Assembly (NCBI RefSeq): GCF_001428245.1
Contig: NZ_LMRV01000055.1
Coordinates: 240,349 to 304,348 of the forward strand
Source: Paenibacillus sp. Soil522
Lineage (GTDB): Bacteria > Bacillota > Bacilli > Paenibacillales > Paenibacillaceae
DNA: 64,000 nucleotides
Direction: 5' to 3'
Positions 34,865 to 42,719 of this stretch are shown here, piece by piece (positions within the stretch are counted from its first letter, which is position 1; each line of letters opens with the position of its first letter). The position numbers were made by a program, and so were the translations under genes. The notes under the pieces were generated by a model that did no database searches, was not told the origin of the DNA, and saw only the letters and a program-made list of their open reading frames with translations.

Positions 34865-35590
34865 ATGAATGATAGGTTAGACCGGATACGAACGGCCGAG
34901 AAAAAATATCATGAGGCCTGTTATGATGATTATAAATTGTTTGAGGAAGGATCATGGCTTCATAAACCGGTGAAAACAGTAATGGCAAACCTCTCTTTAC
35001 TGGAAAACAAAGAGGAACTGCAAATTCTGGATCTTGGCTGCGGAGTTGGAAGAAACAGCATTCCGATTGCGGAAGTTTTGCGGAATAGTCGGGGTCAGGT
35101 CGTATGTGTCGATCTGCTGGAGTCAGCATTAAGCAAATTAATGAGCTATGGCGAGCAATATGGCCTGAACAATCATCTATTGCCTGTGCTTTGCGATATT
35201 GGCCATTATACGATTCCCGTCAACGAATTTGATTATATAGTCGCCGTATCCTCGCTTGAACATGTGAACTCTGAAGCTGTGCTGGTGGATGTTTTAGATC
35301 AAATGAGAGCAGGAACAAAAGAACAAGGCATAAACTGCATGATCATTAATACGAACATTCAAGAAATGGATATTCAGACCGGTGAAAGCTTAGAGCCGTA
35401 TGTCGAAATAAACAAATGCACGGAAGCGATGATCGAGCTGTTGAATAATGCTTATAAAGGGTGGGAAGTATTGGATTCTCACGTAAAAGAGCTGGAATTT
35501 CCAATTAGTCGAAATGAGCAGGAAATTTTACTGAAAAGTGATTGCTTAACTTATGTCGTTCGGAATATAGCGAAAAAGAGGGAGCTATAA
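34865..35590 (+). CDS. Class I SAM-dependent methyltransferase
   Basis: About 241 residues. Motif I LQILDLGCGVGRNSIPIAE, motif II-like VVCVDLLESALSKL and the post-I region FDYIVAVSSLEHV place it in the Rossmann-fold methyltransferases; substrate unknown. ATG 34865 follows TTAGGAGAG; an ATG at 34820 would add 15 residues without a ribosome site. The DUF6886-type gene starts four bases after its stop, so they are co-transcribed. Confidence 0.8.
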   Translation: MNDRLDRIRTAEKKYHEACYDDYKLFEEGSWLHKPVKTVMANLSLLENKEELQILDLGCGVGRNSIPIAEVLRNSRGQVVCVDLLESALSKLMSYGEQYGLNNHLLPVLCDIGHYTIPVNEFDYIVAVSSLEHVNSEAVLVDVLDQMRAGTKEQGINCMIINTNIQEMDIQTGESLEPYVEINKCTEAMIELLNNAYKGWEVLDSHVKELEFPISRNEQEILLKSDCLTYVVRNIAKKREL

Positions 35591-35594
35591 GAGC

Positions 35595-36110
35595 ATGCTC
35601 TATCATTTTAGCGAGGAATCGGCTATCAAACGGTTTACTCCAAGGGCACAAAAAGCATATCCGGATCTGGAGCCGGTCGTATTCGCGATTCATGAGGAGA
35701 AAGCGGTGCATTACTATTTTCCAAGAGACTGCCCCCGGGTCATTTACTGGAAAGCAGACTGGAGCAGCGAGGAGGACATTCAACGATTTTTCTCTGACAG
35801 CATCGTGAATAAAATCATCGTTGTGGAAAATGATTGGCTGAACCGCATTCGTCACACTCAGCTATATAGATATACATTCGCCGAGGACACCTTTAAATGG
35901 TTTGATGAAGCGAGCACTGCAGGCTATTACATTTCTTATGATGAGGTTAAACCCTTGAAGGTCGAGCGAGTCAGCGATCTGATCGGACAAATTGTAGAGA
36001 AAGCGGTCGAATTAAGATTTACACCGAATTTATATCCGCTTAAAGACCGTATTATCGCATCCACGCTCGACTATTCCATCATTCGTTTTCGAAATGCCCA
36101 GCCGTTATAG
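35595..36110 (+). CDS. DUF6886 family protein
   Basis: 171 residues beginning LYHFSEESAIKRFTPR, then PVVFAIHEEKAVHYYFPRDCPR and WYI-like strands; this is the pattern of a family of small Bacillota proteins (DUF6886) that resembles ADP-ribosyl-transferase-like folds in its start (YHFS), though no catalytic triad can be confirmed. It follows the methyltransferase by four bases. Confidence 0.65.
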   Translation: MLYHFSEESAIKRFTPRAQKAYPDLEPVVFAIHEEKAVHYYFPRDCPRVIYWKADWSSEEDIQRFFSDSIVNKIIVVENDWLNRIRHTQLYRYTFAEDTFKWFDEASTAGYYISYDEVKPLKVERVSDLIGQIVEKAVELRFTPNLYPLKDRIIASTLDYSIIRFRNAQPL

Positions 36111-36139
36111 CATGCAATAATGAAGCAGATCACCTGGAA

Positions 36140-37012
36140 ATGGGGTCAACGGCGATGAATCTTAAACCTTCAAGGACGTTTCGTTTAGCGCTAATATCGA
36201 GTTTCTTATTTATTATGAGTGACGTATTCTTGTTAATAAACCAATATACGAATGATGGTCCGGTGGCATTAGGCTTCTTGTACTTTTTAACCGGGATCAT
36301 TATGCTAGACCTGTTTATTATATTAATCGTTGATTTAGTCAATAAAAATCATCATGTTATCCAAGCCAGATTGATCAGTAAGCATGGTCATGTCATTTAC
36401 GTACTTCGATCGAACGGAAAGGTAAATAAGATTAAAATTGCTGTTCCTGAAATTTTAGTACAATTAGTACCGGAGCAGCAGGTGGAGATCACGTTATCCT
36501 CACTCACTCATATACCTTTGCATATTGTTTCGATTAATAAGCCTCAAGTGGCTCCTAAGCTCCGAAGCTTTGACCATATCGATTGGGCGAATCATCTGAT
36601 TAATAAAGCATTGCAAGTCTGTAACGGTTCCGTCGAAAAGCCACTGCGCCTGCTCGCCCATATTCTCGCTGCGGAGAAGGTGTGGCTTGCCCGGATAAAT
36701 GGCGAGGATGCAGCCGCAATTTCCATATGGCCTGAATATACGCTTGAGCAATGCGAGCATGTACGCGAACACAATAAAATCGGTTATCAGACCTTTCTTT
36801 CACAGCTAAAGGAAGCTGATTTCACTAAAATAATCTCCTATCAAAACAGTAAGGGTATTGCTTTTAACACAACGATAAGCGACATACTGACCCATGTTTC
36901 ACTTCATGGCAGCTATCATCGCGGACAGATTGCTGCGCTTCTCAGGCAGGCTGGTGAAGCTATGGTCAATACGGACTATATCGCCTATGTAAGACAGCTG
37001 GAAATAGAGTGA
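36140..37012 (+). CDS. Membrane-anchored DinB-family protein (fusion)
   Basis: 290 residues with two parts. Residues about 12-75 hold two membrane helices, followed by a ~60-residue beta-rich linker; from about 145 to the end is a DinB/YfiT-type four-helix metalloprotein: WANHLINKAL, HILAAEKVWLARI and HVSLHGSYHRGQIAALLRQAG, with the three histidines that usually bind the metal. DinB-fold proteins are normally soluble ~150-170-residue enzymes (thiol transferases and others). ATG 36155 is an alternative start. Confidence 0.6.
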   Translation: MGSTAMNLKPSRTFRLALISSFLFIMSDVFLLINQYTNDGPVALGFLYFLTGIIMLDLFIILIVDLVNKNHHVIQARLISKHGHVIYVLRSNGKVNKIKIAVPEILVQLVPEQQVEITLSSLTHIPLHIVSINKPQVAPKLRSFDHIDWANHLINKALQVCNGSVEKPLRLLAHILAAEKVWLARINGEDAAAISIWPEYTLEQCEHVREHNKIGYQTFLSQLKEADFTKIISYQNSKGIAFNTTISDILTHVSLHGSYHRGQIAALLRQAGEAMVNTDYIAYVRQLEIE

Positions 37013-37016
37013 AACA

Positions 37017-37043
37017 ATTAAGCTAACGTCCAGGATAATTGAA
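37017..37043 (+). repeat. Dispersed repeat, copy A (partial)
   Basis: Short copy of a recurring intergenic element: TTAAGCTAACG followed by AGGATAATTGAA, lacking the central hairpin that is seen in the fuller copy at 37570-37653. Confidence 0.5.
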
Positions 37044-37145
37044 CTAAATTGTAATATTTGGTATAATAAAAATATCAACATAATAATGGAGTGTTTCGAT
37101 AAAAATTGAAATATATACAAAATTAAAAGAAATGGAGAACTGCAA

Positions 37146-37523
37146 ATGATTAATAAAGTCGGGCAAATTATGTTATATGTGTATGACCAAGATGAGTCAC
37201 TGAAATTTTGGACAGAAAAAGCAGGGTTTAGCTTAGTTGCTGAGGAAAATAACGGGCAAATGAGATGGATTGAAATTGCTCCAACAAACGAAATACAAAC
37301 GAGTATTGTGCTCCACAATAAGGAACTAATTGCTAAAATGCAGCCTGAATTAAATCTCAATACACCATCGTTATTGTTTTTCTCGGAAGAACTCGATAGC
37401 TTATATAAAGAATTTACAGACAAAAATATCACAGTCGGAGAACTTGTAAATATGCCTTCTGGAAGAGTATTCAACTTTGCTGATAATGAAGGAAATTACT
37501 TTGCGGTTATGGAAAAAAAGTAA
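37146..37523 (+). CDS. VOC (glyoxalase/bleomycin-resistance fold) protein
   Basis: 125 residues. The start VGQIMLYVYDQDESLKFWTEKAGF and the end GRVFNFADNEGNYFAVME are the paired beta-alpha-beta-beta-beta modules of the VOC superfamily, which includes glyoxalases, dioxygenases and drug-binding proteins. No function can be assigned. The gene and its surroundings are more AT-rich than most of the window, hinting at acquisition. GGAGAACTGCAA precedes the ATG. Confidence 0.78.
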   Translation: MINKVGQIMLYVYDQDESLKFWTEKAGFSLVAEENNGQMRWIEIAPTNEIQTSIVLHNKELIAKMQPELNLNTPSLLFFSEELDSLYKEFTDKNITVGELVNMPSGRVFNFADNEGNYFAVMEKK

Positions 37524-37569
37524 TCACAATTAGGCATACGTCATATTTACTCTTAATAAGGCTCAATGG

Positions 37570-37653
37570 TTAAGCTAATGGGGAACTAGATAGTGTAATA
37601 AGAACAGGCTGCCGATTATATCGGCAGCCTATTCAGCTGACGGTCAGGATTGC
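37570..37653 (+). repeat. Dispersed repeat, copy B, with a terminator-like hairpin
   Basis: Order: TTAAGCTAATGGGG and TAGTGTAATAAG, hairpin AGGCTGCCGA-TTATA-TCGGCAGCCT (37608-37632), then CAGCTGACGGTCAGGATTG. Related copies lie near 37017, 40334, 41971 and 42620. The hairpin may terminate the VOC transcript. Confidence 0.55.
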
Positions 37654-37721
37654 GCGGCGAAAACTTTAGTGGTTAGGTTGGTTGTATTAAGAAAGGGCAG
37701 GATGATTTCAACATAAACGAT

Positions 37722-37805
37722 ATGGATATAGAGCTTGAATCCCTCGCAGAATTTATGGCCGTTCGACTGCTCCAAAGCATACGCAGTATAAAAAAGAGCA
37801 CCTAA
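37722..37805 (+). pseudogene. Short coding remnant
   Basis: A 27-codon frame MDIELESLAEFMAV... ending at TAA 37803-37805 reads like the end of a helical protein; it can be extended upstream a little but lacks a ribosome site. Family unknown. The rest of the 37524-37928 gap holds the repeat and the promoter listed separately. Confidence 0.25.
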
Positions 37806-37851
37806 AGTACTATGGCAAAAGAATTCAAAGGGAGGAATCGTTTATCGCATG

Positions 37852-37881
37852 TTGTATTATAGATATAAAGAGTCTATAATA
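37852..37881 (+). promoter_or_regulatory. Promoter with overlapping operator-like palindrome
   Basis: TTGTAT (37852-37857), 17 bases, TATAAT (37875-37880) form a good promoter. The palindrome TATTATAGA-9 bases-TCTATAATA (37855-37881) covers the spacer and -10. A related sequence overlaps the Rrf2 gene's promoter at 38944-38970, so the Rrf2 protein is the likely binder. Confidence 0.6.
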
Positions 37882-37928
37882 TACCTTATTCAAGGATACA
37901 TGAACATACTGTGAAAGGAATGATAACT

Positions 37929-38831
37929 ATGACTTATGATTGTGCCATTATAGGTGGAGGTCCGGCAGGACTAAATGCGGCATTGGTGCTGGGAAGGGCA
38001 AGAAGAACTGTGGCTCTGTTCGATAACAATCAACCCCGAAATGCGGTTACGCATGCCTCTCATGGTTTTCTTACTCGGGATGGCATTACACCGACTGAAT
38101 TCCGACGAATTGCTTACGAAGAGGTACTGCGATATCCTTCGGTAGAGCACCATTCCCCAAAAGTAACGGATATACGCAAGCTTCATGACGGATTCGAGAT
38201 CATCACGGATAGGGATGAGCCGATCCAATCCCGCAAGTTATTAATCGCCACCGGTCTAAAGGAGATTTTACCAGATATTCCGGGCCTTGCAGACCTATAT
38301 GGCAAAAGCCTTTTCTACTGTCCCTATTGCGATGGTTGGGAGCTCAAGGACCAGCCGTTGATCGTGTTGTCGGAGAATCCAAGCGTGTATCACATGGCCA
38401 AGCTGCTCTACAATTGGAGTCGTGATCTCGTAATCTGTACCAATGGCCGTAGCGTTCTTACGGTTGAACAAAAACAGATACTGGCTTCTCGAAATATCAT
38501 CGTGTCGGAACAAACGGTAACAGCTTTCCACGGCAGTGAGGGCAAGCTGCGGCAGGTGGAATTTACAGACGGCTCGCGAATTGACATAACGGGTGGATTC
38601 GTAACGCCTCAATGGCTACCGCAGGCTGCTTTCCAAGAGCTTGGTTTTGAAACAACAGAATTAGGCGGGATCGTGACCGATGGAATGGGAAAAAGTATGG
38701 TACCCGGGTTGTTTGCGGCCGGAGAAGCTACTTCCGGAGCTCCCTCGCATCTGATTGTTTCTGCAGCCGCTGGTAGTGTTGCAGCTGTCGGCATCAATAT
38801 GGAATTGATGGAGGAGGATTTCTCCTCTTAA
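37929..38831 (+). CDS. Thioredoxin-reductase-like FAD oxidoreductase
   Basis: About 300 residues. FAD motif YDCAIIGGGPAGLNAALVLGRARR, a CPYCDGW redox pair near residue 138 and the closing GLFAAGEATSGAPSHLIVSAAAGSVAA are those of thioredoxin-reductase-like proteins. The expected NAD(P)H-binding GxGxxA is replaced by LSENPSVYHMA, so nicotinamide use is doubtful. ATG 37929 with AAAGGAATG is preferred over 37911. The divergent-looking promoter is actually codirectional, and the Rrf2 regulator gene follows. Confidence 0.8.
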   Translation: MTYDCAIIGGGPAGLNAALVLGRARRTVALFDNNQPRNAVTHASHGFLTRDGITPTEFRRIAYEEVLRYPSVEHHSPKVTDIRKLHDGFEIITDRDEPIQSRKLLIATGLKEILPDIPGLADLYGKSLFYCPYCDGWELKDQPLIVLSENPSVYHMAKLLYNWSRDLVICTNGRSVLTVEQKQILASRNIIVSEQTVTAFHGSEGKLRQVEFTDGSRIDITGGFVTPQWLPQAAFQELGFETTELGGIVTDGMGKSMVPGLFAAGEATSGAPSHLIVSAAAGSVAAVGINMELMEEDFSS

Positions 38832-38919
38832 AATAATACCCAAACTGATTATGCATCGTTTTGGACAATATTTTGCGATTTCAAGTTTTATTTATCCTTA
38901 TTTCGGGAGTATGAAATAC

Positions 38920-38970
38920 TTGACGATGCCTATATATAAAATCTATTATAGATAAATAAAATCTTTTATT
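38920..38970 (+). promoter_or_regulatory. Promoter and operator of the Rrf2 gene
   Basis: TTGACG (38920-38925), 18 bases, TATTAT (38944-38949). The -10 begins an imperfect palindrome TATTATAGAT-7 bases-ATCTTTTATT that resembles the operator of the flavoprotein gene, fitting autoregulation. Confidence 0.6.
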
Positions 38971-38987
38971 GAGGAAGATGGTTTAGC

Positions 38988-39389
38988 ATGAAGTACTCGA
39001 AAGCAACGAACTATGCCCTACACACCATGCTCTTTCTTGTAGCAGCCACTCCGAATAAACCTGTTGGTGTGCAGCAGTTGGCGGAGCGGCAAGAGGTTTC
39101 CCCTACCTATCTATCCAAAATATTAACCAAGCTAGTTAAGGCGGGAATGATTGAATCGGCATCAGGCGCTAATGGCGGGTATAGGTTAAAACGAAATTGG
39201 GAAGACATTTCGTTCCTTGATATTATTCATGCCATTGAAGGGACTGCCTCCTTGTTCGATTGTAGCTTGGATCATGGACCGGAATGTCCGATTCAGCATG
39301 TGGTACTATCTGCAGAAAAAAAGATGGAAGAACATTTAAGAAATCAGACCATGTCTGAGCTCGCCCAAAAAATGAAGATAGTTCTGTAA
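38988..39389 (+). CDS. Rrf2 family transcriptional regulator
   Basis: 133 residues. Winged-helix N-terminus: KYSKATNYALHTMLFLVA and QQLAERQEVSPTYLSKILTKLVKAGMIES, then GANGGYRL in the wing. The family's effector segment follows, here with only two cysteines (DCSLDHGPEC) instead of the three that bind Fe-S in IscR/NsrR, as in thiol- or metabolite-responsive members. Likely controls itself and the thioredoxin-reductase-like gene through the matching palindromes. Confidence 0.88.
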   Translation: MKYSKATNYALHTMLFLVAATPNKPVGVQQLAERQEVSPTYLSKILTKLVKAGMIESASGANGGYRLKRNWEDISFLDIIHAIEGTASLFDCSLDHGPECPIQHVVLSAEKKMEEHLRNQTMSELAQKMKIVL

Positions 39390-39582
39390 AAAATTATCTT
39401 TTTTTAATTAATTGCAGATATCATGAATCTTTAAAATCTATTTTATTTACTGATCAAACTTTCAATCTTGTTCGAGCCGTTTAGGCAGCTGCCGTCATGG
39501 AGGGTTTATGCCAGCTGTATGGTTTGGGTAGAGATAGGGGAACCTAAAGCCTGGAAATAAGGGGAACGGAGGGAAAGTACGC

Positions 39583-40293
39583 GTGGATTTTTTCAAAAGC
39601 CAAGAGTCATTGACGGCAATGGAATGGATTTTGCGCAGCATTGTTGGATTTGTTTTTCTGCTAATTGCTGCAAAAATGATGGGCCAGCGTTCCATATCGC
39701 AGCTAAGGTTTCTTGATTTCATTATCGCGCTGACGCTCGGCAATATTATTGCTCATCCGCTGTCGGACGAGCATCTTGGGCTGAAAGGCTCGATGATTAC
39801 GACCGTTTCGATCGTTTTTCTGTACATAGTCGCGATCTGGCTCAGTCTGAAGATCCCGCTGCTCAAACAATTTTTCGATCCGCCGGCGGTTACCCTTATT
39901 CAGGATGGGAAGCTTGATTATCGAAACCTCTCGAAAGTGAAGCTACCTATTGAATTCTTGTACGCAGAGCTGCGAAAATCGAACGTAGAGGATATCTCGA
40001 AGGTTGCCTTTGCTGCATGGGAGCCAGGCGGTACGCTATCTGTCTTCGTAAATACGGCTTATCAGCCTGTAACTCCGGCGGACCTGAAGATGCCCACGCA
40101 ACCCTTTAACCTGACCAAACCGATCATTACCGATGGCCACATGGAACATGCGCTGCTGCGCGAGATCGGCAAGGACCAAGCATGGCTGGAAACGAAAATT
40201 CGGCCCCTCGCATTGAACAATGTTATCTTGGCGACGGTAGACAGCAAGCTAAACGTGCAGGTGCATGTGGTTCAGGAGCCAAAGACTCCCTAG
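39583..40293 (+). CDS. DUF421 (YetF-like) membrane protein
   Basis: 236 residues from a GTG with ACGGAGGGAAAG upstream. Three N-terminal membrane helices (about 10-30, 40-60, 65-90), with RSISQLRFLDFIIALTLGNIIAHPL in between, then a cytoplasmic YetF/DUF421 domain with PAVTLIQDGKLDYRNLSK and two alpha/beta repeats. The family is widespread in Bacillota spores and membranes; function unknown. Confidence 0.85.
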   Translation: MDFFKSQESLTAMEWILRSIVGFVFLLIAAKMMGQRSISQLRFLDFIIALTLGNIIAHPLSDEHLGLKGSMITTVSIVFLYIVAIWLSLKIPLLKQFFDPPAVTLIQDGKLDYRNLSKVKLPIEFLYAELRKSNVEDISKVAFAAWEPGGTLSVFVNTAYQPVTPADLKMPTQPFNLTKPIITDGHMEHALLREIGKDQAWLETKIRPLALNNVILATVDSKLNVQVHVVQEPKTP

Positions 40294-40333
40294 TTTTTTA
40301 TGGGAAGTTATCAAACAAATTAGTGTAAAAGAG

Positions 40334-40362
40334 AAAGGCAGTCGAATCAATCGGCTGCCTTT
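40334..40362 (+). terminator. Terminator after the DUF421 gene (repeat copy C)
   Basis: AAAGGCAG...CTGCCTTT stem with TCGA/TCGG inner pairing; followed by ACCCACTAACGGGC, so it also belongs to the dispersed repeat family. Confidence 0.65.
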
Positions 40363-40376
40363 CACCCACTAACGGG

Positions 40377-40785
40377 CTGGTCTTCCTCATCATTGGGTGC
40401 GGTCAACAGTCAGCAAATAGTCCGTCGCAGCTGAATAGTGGTGAAGGTGAATTCATTTTTCGATTTCATTCAAAAATGTATGGAACATGGGACGATTCCA
40501 TTCATATTGCTAATATTCCAAGTATCTTGATTGCTCAATACCGATCAAGAAGCGCCTATGGGGTTTCAGACAGCTTTAGTCAGATCAAATGGGGAAGCCC
40601 ATCTGGAGCCGGAGACTGATCACGGCGGTGAACAAAGCGAGCAAAAAAACGGCGTTATCCATGGTTTGGCAAAATTCAACCTGACAACTACCGACATAAC
40701 ACAGCTTCAAATTATGATTACGGACTGGTCCAAACGGATCAGCTCTAAGGTTCGGTATGTCCGGTCCTCTGCGCACAAGTCATAA
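40377..40785 (+). pseudogene. Degraded lipoprotein-like gene
   Basis: From 40377 to a stop at 40617-40619 one frame reads VFLIIGCGQQSANSPS, a lipobox-like end of a signal peptide, then a plausible mature sequence (HSKMYGTWDDSIHIANIP). It lacks a start codon and signal-peptide N-terminus, where repeat C abuts. A second frame (40531-40785, ending SSKVRYVRSSAHKS) overlaps it, as if shifted. No ribosome site. Most likely a decayed gene; family unknown. Confidence 0.3.
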
Positions 40786-40893
40786 GCGTTGAGCCGCTCC
40801 CACTGAAAAAGTCTAAAACAATATCTCCGTGCTGGCTGCTGTTACGATGTGCTGGATTGCAGTTAGTTTCAGACAACTGGGATAAAATACAAG

Positions 40894-40924
40894 CCTCCAT
40901 CTCATACTAACTATGAGATGGAGG
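40894..40924 (+). promoter_or_regulatory. Hairpin that hides a ribosome-binding site
   Basis: Perfect 13-base arms CCTCCATCTCATA (40894-40906) and TATGAGATGGAGG (40912-40924) around CTAAC. The 3' arm contains the GGAGG Shine-Dalgarno sequence of the 56-residue gene at 40933. There is no T tract after it, so it is not an ordinary terminator. Confidence 0.7.
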
Positions 40925-40932
40925 TGAACGCT

Positions 40933-41103
40933 ATGCCCAAAAATGACGCAGATCCCAAGCATGACCGTGAAGATAATCGAGCAGATAAGAAAGACAATCA
41001 GCAGAATAACGCTAATTTCACTGAAGAAGCACAAACCCTAACGAGCAACAAGGCCGCTGATTACGTCCCAAGTTTAAATGGTATCCCCAAAAATCAAGTT
41101 TAA
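40933..41103 (+). CDS. Small hydrophilic protein under a hairpin
   Basis: 56 residues: MPKNDADPKHDREDNRADK..., very rich in Asp, Lys, Asn and Gln, with no cysteine or membrane segment and a slightly hydrophobic tail (ADYVPSLNGIPKNQ). It looks intrinsically disordered. GGAGGTGAA lies eight bases before ATG 40933; the in-frame ATG at 40918 has none. Family not recognised. Own terminator at 41112. Confidence 0.55.
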   Translation: MPKNDADPKHDREDNRADKKDNQQNNANFTEEAQTLTSNKAADYVPSLNGIPKNQV

Positions 41104-41111
41104 GTAACTGC

Positions 41112-41154
41112 AGGCTGCTCTTCTCGTCATTATATGATGGAAGAGCGGCCTTTT
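41112..41154 (+). terminator. Terminator after the small hydrophilic gene
   Basis: AGGCTGCTCTTC pairs with GAAGAGCGGCCT (one G-T pair) around a long AT-rich loop and is followed by TTTT. Confidence 0.7.
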
Positions 41155-41214
41155 AAGTGAAGATTAAAACGCCAAATTTAGTCTAATAGTCTAGTTTATC
41201 ATGCCATTATCAAA

Positions 41215-41358
41215 ATGCTATCTGGTGCATTATCAGCAGAAAGAGGTTATGAGGTTGGGTATGATATCTGCTTAGAGGAACTCATCAACCTCAATCCGCA
41301 TGTTTTGAGTGCTGATCAGTCTGCCGAAGGTTCTTCTACGGGGCGTCATTACGGGTAG
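41215..41358 (+). pseudogene. Possible gene remnant
   Basis: A 47-codon frame (MLSGALSAERGYEVGYDICLE... to TGRHYG) with coding-like composition but no ribosome site and no recognised family. It occupies most of the 313-base gap before the DinB gene. Confidence 0.2.
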
Positions 41359-41416
41359 GATAATGTAATAGATAATCGAATAATTATTAATAAATCTTGG
41401 TAAAGGAGCGGTCTTA

Positions 41417-41923
41417 ATGAGCAATCATTTACTCGAATTTACGCGTATTTCGGTTTTTAGGATGTGTGAACATTACCTTCCTAAATTGAAAATAACTTTA
41501 GATGGTTTGGATAAAGGGGTTCTTTGGACACATGAAAAAGAGACTCTTAATTCAATCGGAAGCATTGTGCTACACGTTGGACAGCACATTCAACGGCATG
41601 TTATCAGATATTCAAATAATGGGAAGGTCGAAGGTGGTATAGAAAATCACTTTCCTGATGAAACTGCTCTTTCCTCATTGGACTTAATTCTATTTATTTC
41701 TGACCACTTTAGTTCTTGGAGAGAGATAATGACCGATTACATGGAAGGGAATAGGGACGAGGAAAACCTCGATATGTTTGATATTTATCATTTAGTTGAA
41801 CATACGGGGTATCATTTAGGACAAATTATCGACCGAGTACAAAGAATGACCGATAGAAGGTTCCAATTTGTTCAAAATGGAATCAATGAAAAAAGTTTAA
41901 AAGAGCTTACTTATAAAGATTAA
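41417..41923 (+). CDS. DinB-family protein
   Basis: 168 residues, a four-helix-bundle DinB/DUF1572-type protein: SIGSIVLHVGQHIQRHVI, then LVEHTGYHLGQIIDRVQRM with histidines in the positions that bind a metal ion in this fold. Similar in type to the C-terminal half of the protein at 36140. Enzymatic role unknown; members include thiol-dependent transferases. AAAGGAGCGG precedes the ATG. Confidence 0.7.
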   Translation: MSNHLLEFTRISVFRMCEHYLPKLKITLDGLDKGVLWTHEKETLNSIGSIVLHVGQHIQRHVIRYSNNGKVEGGIENHFPDETALSSLDLILFISDHFSSWREIMTDYMEGNRDEENLDMFDIYHLVEHTGYHLGQIIDRVQRMTDRRFQFVQNGINEKSLKELTYKD

Positions 41924-41970
41924 AGAGGATACTGTTTATTAAACTAATGAGAAACAAGAGCTAATAAAAA

Positions 41971-42029
41971 TGAGGTTGCCGATCCTAGTGCAGCCTTTGC
42001 TCAACTAACGTGCAGAATAGTGTAATGAT
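41971..42029 (+). repeat. Dispersed repeat, copy D (degenerate)
   Basis: GAGGTTGCCGAT...GCAGCCTTTG then CAACTAACGTGCAGAATAGTGTAATG, following the order hairpin then CTAACG/AGGATAGT box seen in copy B. Confidence 0.45.
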
Positions 42030-42073
42030 TTTCCTCTTTAGGGAAAGCTAGCCCCAAATAATGAGGTGGAATA

Positions 42074-42475
42074 ATGAAAAGAAAATTGTACGTGTTGCTG
42101 GTTATCTCCCTTCTGGTTAGTGCTTCCACTGCTTTTGCTGATTCATCCCCATTTAATACACCCCCAGGTAGTTCTGATATGCGAGTGTTTAGATTGACTG
42201 CAAATGAAGTCCAATCAGTACATGTAAAATGGGGTCCTAGATTTCGTTGGATGCTAACAAGAAATGAGATTGATTCACTTCTTACAATATTACGAAAAGC
42301 AAGAAAGGAAGATATAAAACCATATTACGGACCTATGCCAAAAGGAGGGCCATTTCAAGTAAGTTTAATGACGAAATCAAATGAACATTTCACTTTCACG
42401 GTTGGTGCTGGTGGAGAGGGGTATGTTCTTTGCGAGGGGGCAAGGTATTTCTGCCGGAGTTTCGTTACTTTATGA
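42074..42475 (+). CDS. Secreted hypothetical protein
   Basis: 133 residues with a typical signal peptide (KRKLYVLLVISLLVSASTAFA, cleavage after AFA). The mature part is about 110 residues, beta-rich (FRLTANEVQSVHVKWG; FQVSLMTKSNEHFTFTVGAGG) and has two cysteines (near 120 and 127) that could pair. No family recognised. GAGGTGG before the ATG. Confidence 0.55.
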   Translation: MKRKLYVLLVISLLVSASTAFADSSPFNTPPGSSDMRVFRLTANEVQSVHVKWGPRFRWMLTRNEIDSLLTILRKARKEDIKPYYGPMPKGGPFQVSLMTKSNEHFTFTVGAGGEGYVLCEGARYFCRSFVTL

Positions 42476-42619
42476 AACCATTTATCGTTCGAAGAGCCAA
42501 TGAAGCTGTTATGGGCAGCACAACAATCAACACCACACTGCGTCTAAACTAGCGAGTAAAGTAATTGGACGATTAGAGGTTTATATGACAACAACTACGA
42601 ACTAAGGTATAGTACACCA

Positions 42620-42682
42620 CGAGGCTGCTGGGGATTGTTTTGGCAGTCTAGCTGTGGGTTAACGAGCAGGATAGTAGGATGG
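42620..42682 (+). repeat. Dispersed repeat, copy E (degenerate)
   Basis: GAGGCTGCTGGGG...TTTTGGCAGTC followed by GTTAACGAGCAGGATAGTAGG, again hairpin remnant plus TAACG/AGGATAGT box. It occupies part of the 244-base gap before the ankyrin gene. Confidence 0.45.
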
Positions 42683-42719
42683 AATAACAAATTCAATCTT
42701 AAAGGGAAGCTGATATTTC

